From assembly GCA_001795115.1 (NCBI GenBank), contig MGNI01000217.1, positions 19,672-27,666 on the forward strand: DNA of 7,995 nt, given 5' to 3'. The first letter of the stretch is position 1. Every line of letters begins with the position of its first letter. Source of the DNA: Chloroflexi bacterium RBG_16_48_8 (GTDB lineage: Bacteria > Chloroflexota > Anaerolineae > Anaerolineales > E44-bin32). The notes under the pieces were generated by a model. It searched no databases. It was not told the DNA's origin and worked only from the letters and a program-made list of their open reading frames with translations. The position numbers were made by a program, and so were the translations under genes. This document shows positions 6,186-7,995 of the stretch, piece after piece.

Positions 6186-6194
6186 ATTATAGCA
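6186..6194 (-). promoter_or_regulatory. Extended -10 promoter of nth, leaderless arrangement
   Basis: The minus strand reads TGC-TATAAT (6186-6194), a perfect extended -10 element; there is no good -35 hexamer 16-18 bases upstream, as is usual for this class. The GTG start at 6179 is the seventh base after the box, exactly where transcription should begin. Confidence 0.65.
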
Positions 6195-6762
6195 AGGAAA
6201 GCACTTCGTTGCGGGACTTGGAGAATTCCTTTTCGTCTGTGGATGGTGAGAGGGATATTTCAACCAGAGGGGTGTTCAGTCACACTGTCATGGATATATC
6301 TCATTCTTTCTGCCATAATGTGAGAGGACTCCCACCAGAGGAAAAGGCACTCGGGCATACAAGTCTGACCTACTCCTTTTGAGATATTTTATAATCTGGA
6401 GGAAGGAGAACTTTAGAAATGGATGGATGTGTTGTGGTTGTAGTACATTGGCTGGATGAGAAAAAATCCATCCCTATTACAAGGACGGATGATTAGTTTG
6501 AAGTGGTTATGGATCAACCATGGCGGAATGTCTGAGAATGGTTATCTTGGCAGGTCATTCAACGAAAATTGGGTTTGAGAGAAAATGGTTTCAAGGACTA
6601 GGGCTATCATTATCATGCTGTTGGAACATAAACAATCCTCACATTATCTAAGAGAGTTGAAAATAAAACATTTTTCCTCTTGCACTTTTTCGAGAGGTGA
6701 GTAAGCTTTCCAATAGTGATTTGTTAAAGTACCCTGTCTATTCGCTCTTGCAGGGTTTATAA
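6195..6762. other. Non-coding stretch of about 570 bases between nth and the infC promoter
   Basis: No supported gene on either strand. Stops occur at about chance frequency in the frames inspected. At 6390-6395 there is a perfect TATAAT followed by AAGGAG (6403-6408) and an ATG at 6419 that opens only 25 codons (to TAG 6494-6496); this may be chance. TGGTT/AACCA (6504-6520) and an inverted repeat at 6731-6756 are the only other structures seen. Confidence 0.5.
6731..6756. repeat. 6-bp inverted repeat just upstream of the infC promoter
   Basis: ACCCTG (6731-6736) and CAGGGT (6751-6756) are perfect inverted arms around a 14-base centre, followed by TTTAT. It ends 7 bases before the infC -35 box, so it could be an operator, or a weak terminator protecting the operon from upstream transcription. 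Confidence 0.35.
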
Positions 6763-6790
6763 TTGACGTTTAAGGTTATCGTGGTATTAT
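6763..6790 (+). promoter_or_regulatory. Sigma70-type promoter of the infC-rpmI-rplT operon
   Basis: -35 TTGACG (6763-6768, 5/6), 16-base spacer, -10 TATTAT (6785-6790, 5/6). The transcript would begin near 6797, giving a leader of under 50 bases to infC; this is too short for the long attenuator leader known upstream of Bacillus infC. A small CCCG/CGGG stem (6794-6804) lies at the predicted 5' end. Confidence 0.7.
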
Positions 6791-6844
6791 CCGCCCGGTT
6801 CGGGTCGCTATGAAGGGGCTTTCTGGGATTCTGGAGGAGTGGAG

Positions 6845-7360
6845 ATCAGCACATCAGAATATCGCATCAATGAGGAGATTCGTGCCAGCGAGGTCCGTTT
6901 AATCGGGCCCGAAAATCAGAACATCGGGGTTGTTTCCGTGGCTGAGGCGCTAAGGGTTGCGCTTGAGGCCGAGCTTGACTTGGTTGAGGTTGCCCCGAAT
7001 TCAGATCCGCCAGTGTGCCGCGTGCTGGACTATGGCAAGTTCCTGTACGAAAAAGCGAAGAAAGAACGCGAAGCACGAAGGGCACAGACAAAGGTTGAGA
7101 TCAAAGAAATTCGACTACGCCCTAAAACATCGGAGCATCATCGGTCCTTCAAAATCCGGGATGCGCGTCGCTGGCTGACAGAGGGTAAAAAGGTACGGGT
7201 GAGGATCCGCTTCCGAGGTCGTGAGATCACCTATCCTGAGATTGCCCTCGGAGATTTAAAAGAAGTCGCTACTGAGCTGTCTGATGTCGGGATGATTGAG
7301 CAAGCGCCCAATATGGAAGGGCGAACAATGCTTATGACTCTGGCACCGATCAAGAAATAA
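6845..7360 (+). CDS. infC: Translation initiation factor IF-3, probable AUC start codon
   Basis: 171 residues from ATC 6845; E. coli IF3 has 180. IF3 binds the 30S subunit, keeps it apart from 50S and rejects wrong start codons and initiator pairings. The N-domain begins SEYRINEEIRASEVRLIG; LDYGKFLYEKAKKEREARR (about 61-79) is the hallmark end of the N-domain and basic linker helix; the C-domain contains RVRIRFRGREITYP and ends in a typical APIKK. Start choice: GGAGG (6833-6837) is 7 bases from ATC 6845 but only 1 base from the in-frame GTG 6839, and no in-frame ATG exists back to the TGA at 6764. E. coli infC likewise uses a rare AUU start, through which IF3 represses its own synthesis. An annotation program would probably choose GTG 6839 (173 residues). 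First gene of the operon with rpmI and rplT. Confidence 0.93.
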   Translation: MSTSEYRINEEIRASEVRLIGPENQNIGVVSVAEALRVALEAELDLVEVAPNSDPPVCRVLDYGKFLYEKAKKEREARRAQTKVEIKEIRLRPKTSEHHRSFKIRDARRWLTEGKKVRVRIRFRGREITYPEIALGDLKEVATELSDVGMIEQAPNMEGRTMLMTLAPIKK

Positions 7361-7396
7361 CCCTTGAGCCTTGAAGAGAGGATTTAAATGCCATAG

Positions 7397-7444
7397 CCCC
7401 GCGGGCGGCAATGTTGTCCGCGGGGGTTCTCTGCCCTAAGGCAG
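7397..7444 (+). promoter_or_regulatory. Structured leader between infC and rpmI: two consecutive hairpins
   Basis: CCCCGCGGGC (7397-7406) pairs with GTCCGCGGGG (7416-7425): ten base pairs including one G-U, with further G-U/C-G pairs possible inside the loop. Directly after it, CTGCC (7431-7435) pairs with GGCAG (7440-7444) around CTAA. The rpmI ribosome site AAGGAG (7458-7463) lies just downstream. The T-content after the first stem (GTTCTCT) is too low for a good terminator. In E. coli L20 represses rpmI by binding RNA structure in this same gap; a similar role here is inference. Confidence 0.6.
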
Positions 7445-7470
7445 GAAGGAAAATTGTAAGGAGAAATAGC

Positions 7471-7740
7471 GTGCCTCGTAAAGTAAAAACTAAAGGAAAG
7501 TATAAACTTAAGACTCATAAGGCTACAGCAAAGCGTTTTCGAATGACGGGTTCTGGAAAGCTGTTACGAACGAAGGGTGGAAAGAGCCATCTTCGGCGAA
7601 AGACCTCCAAGCGAACGAAGCGTCAGTTTACCGAGATGATCCCTGTGACGTCGAAAGGAACCCGGAAGCGGGTTCAGCGGTTGGCGCCATACTTGAGTAA
7701 GTATAAAGCCAATCCCAATGCACGCAGTGGTCAAAAGTGA
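7471..7740 (+). CDS. rpmI: 50S ribosomal protein L35, extended form
   Basis: 89 residues from GTG 7471, against about 65 for most L35. The core is clear: KLKTHKATAKRFRMTGSGK, then KSHLRRKTSKRTKR, ending in RLAPYL. Relative to E. coli L35 there are about 9 extra basic residues at the N-terminus and 14 at the C-terminus (SKYKANPNARSGQK). AAGGAG stands 7 bases before GTG 7471, which fixes the start; the same frame is open back to an ATG at 7411, but that ATG lies inside the leader hairpin and would add 20 non-family residues. Second gene of the operon, 110 bases after infC. Ends in TGA. Confidence 0.93.
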   Translation: MPRKVKTKGKYKLKTHKATAKRFRMTGSGKLLRTKGGKSHLRRKTSKRTKRQFTEMIPVTSKGTRKRVQRLAPYLSKYKANPNARSGQK

Positions 7741-7766
7741 TATTTGTGATTTTTAAGTTGTGACTG

Positions 7767-7840
7767 TTGGGTGCTTGCAACGGGTGCTAGGGAAATTTCC
7801 TTACGAAGCGCCGGCACCCAAGGGTTCACCGGAGAGTGAA
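7767..7840 (+). promoter_or_regulatory. Structured leader between rpmI and rplT with alternative pairings
   Basis: TTGGGTGC (7767-7774) is a perfect complement of GCACCCAA (7814-7821). A second copy of GGGTGC (7782-7787) can pair with the same GCACCC (7814-7819), so the two folds exclude each other. The perfect palindrome GGAAATTTCC (7791-7800) lies between them. Next to it TTCAC (7825-7829) pairs with GTGAA (7836-7840), enclosing CGGAGA in its loop; this loop holds most of the rplT Shine-Dalgarno (GGAGAG 7831-7836). The arrangement fits control of rplT translation, perhaps by L20 itself; the regulator is inferred. Confidence 0.55.
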
Positions 7841-7842
7841 TT

Positions 7843-7995
7843 GTGAGTAGAGTAAAGGGTGGAATAGTAACCCGAAGGAGACATCGAAAAATCCTTGGGA
7901 TGACCAAGGGAATGTATGCCACTCGCCATCGACTTTTCCGTCGAGCGAATGAAGCCATGCTAAAAAGCCTTTGGTATGCTTACCGTGACCGCCGA
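7843..7995 (+). CDS. rplT: 50S ribosomal protein L20, N-terminal part, runs off the right edge
   Basis: 51 codons from GTG 7843: VSRVKGGIVTRRRHRKILGM, continuing to the strongly conserved SLWYAYRDRR. L20 binds 23S rRNA early in 50S assembly and acts as a translational repressor of its own operon in E. coli and Bacillus. The N-terminal long basic helix seen here is the RNA-binding extension; about 65 residues of the usual ~117 lie beyond the window. GGAGAG (7831-7836) is 6 bases before the GTG. The stretch KGMYATRHRLFRRANEAML is recognisable but somewhat divergent from the common KGYRGARSRLFR form. Third gene of the operon, after a 102-base structured gap. Confidence 0.95.
   Translation, partial: MSRVKGGIVTRRRHRKILGMTKGMYATRHRLFRRANEAMLKSLWYAYRDRR

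Noticed and set aside
6419..6640. String of short protein-like segments in one frame as a decayed gene
   Set aside because: Four stops in about 70 codons is what random sequence gives; no family match seen.
7411..7470. Longer rpmI starting at ATG 7411
   Set aside because: That ATG lies inside the leader hairpin without a ribosome site; GTG 7471 has AAGGAG at 7 bases and gives the L35-like start.

Overview
The window looks like chromosomal DNA of a moderate-GC bacterium. Gene content, the style of the translation proteins and the small EF-Tu-barrel protein suggest Chloroflexota (Anaerolineae-like). That placement is an inference, not a measurement. The genetic code is the standard bacterial one: TGA ends both the MFS transporter and rpmI.

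Layout. Positions 1-6179 are read almost entirely on the minus strand; 6763-7995 is read on the plus strand. From the left edge come the first 49 codons of dnaN (beta clamp) with a clear sigma70-type promoter, then an intrinsic terminator that closes a small stand-alone EF-Tu domain-2-like gene (394-657). A non-coding stretch of about 520 bases follows, holding a long imperfect hairpin. Next are a four-helix membrane protein (1179-1589) and a locus at 1576-2393 that appears to be one secreted/membrane gene broken by an in-frame TGA and a frameshift. An MFS transporter (2562-4055) lies behind the remnant of a UPF0173 metallo-hydrolase gene. That remnant has a Trp-to-TAG nonsense codon and has lost about 60% of its 3' end, but it keeps a good promoter. 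A two-helix membrane protein with a probable PH-like domain (4596-5225) and endonuclease III, nth (5463-6179), complete the minus-strand block. nth appears to be leaderless, starting at GTG under an extended -10 box.

After about 580 bases with no supported gene, a strong promoter opens the plus-strand translation operon infC-rpmI-rplT (IF3, L35, L20; rplT runs off the window). Its Shine-Dalgarno spacing points to an AUC start codon for infC, recalling the rare-start autoregulation of infC in other bacteria. Both gaps, infC-rpmI (110 bases) and rpmI-rplT (102 bases), hold strong RNA secondary structure. The second can fold in two mutually exclusive ways and places the rplT Shine-Dalgarno in a hairpin loop. 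All three ribosome-related genes appear to use non-ATG starts.

No new multi-gene system is evident. The most interesting signals are the regulatory architecture of infC-rpmI-rplT, the leaderless nth, and the two decayed genes.
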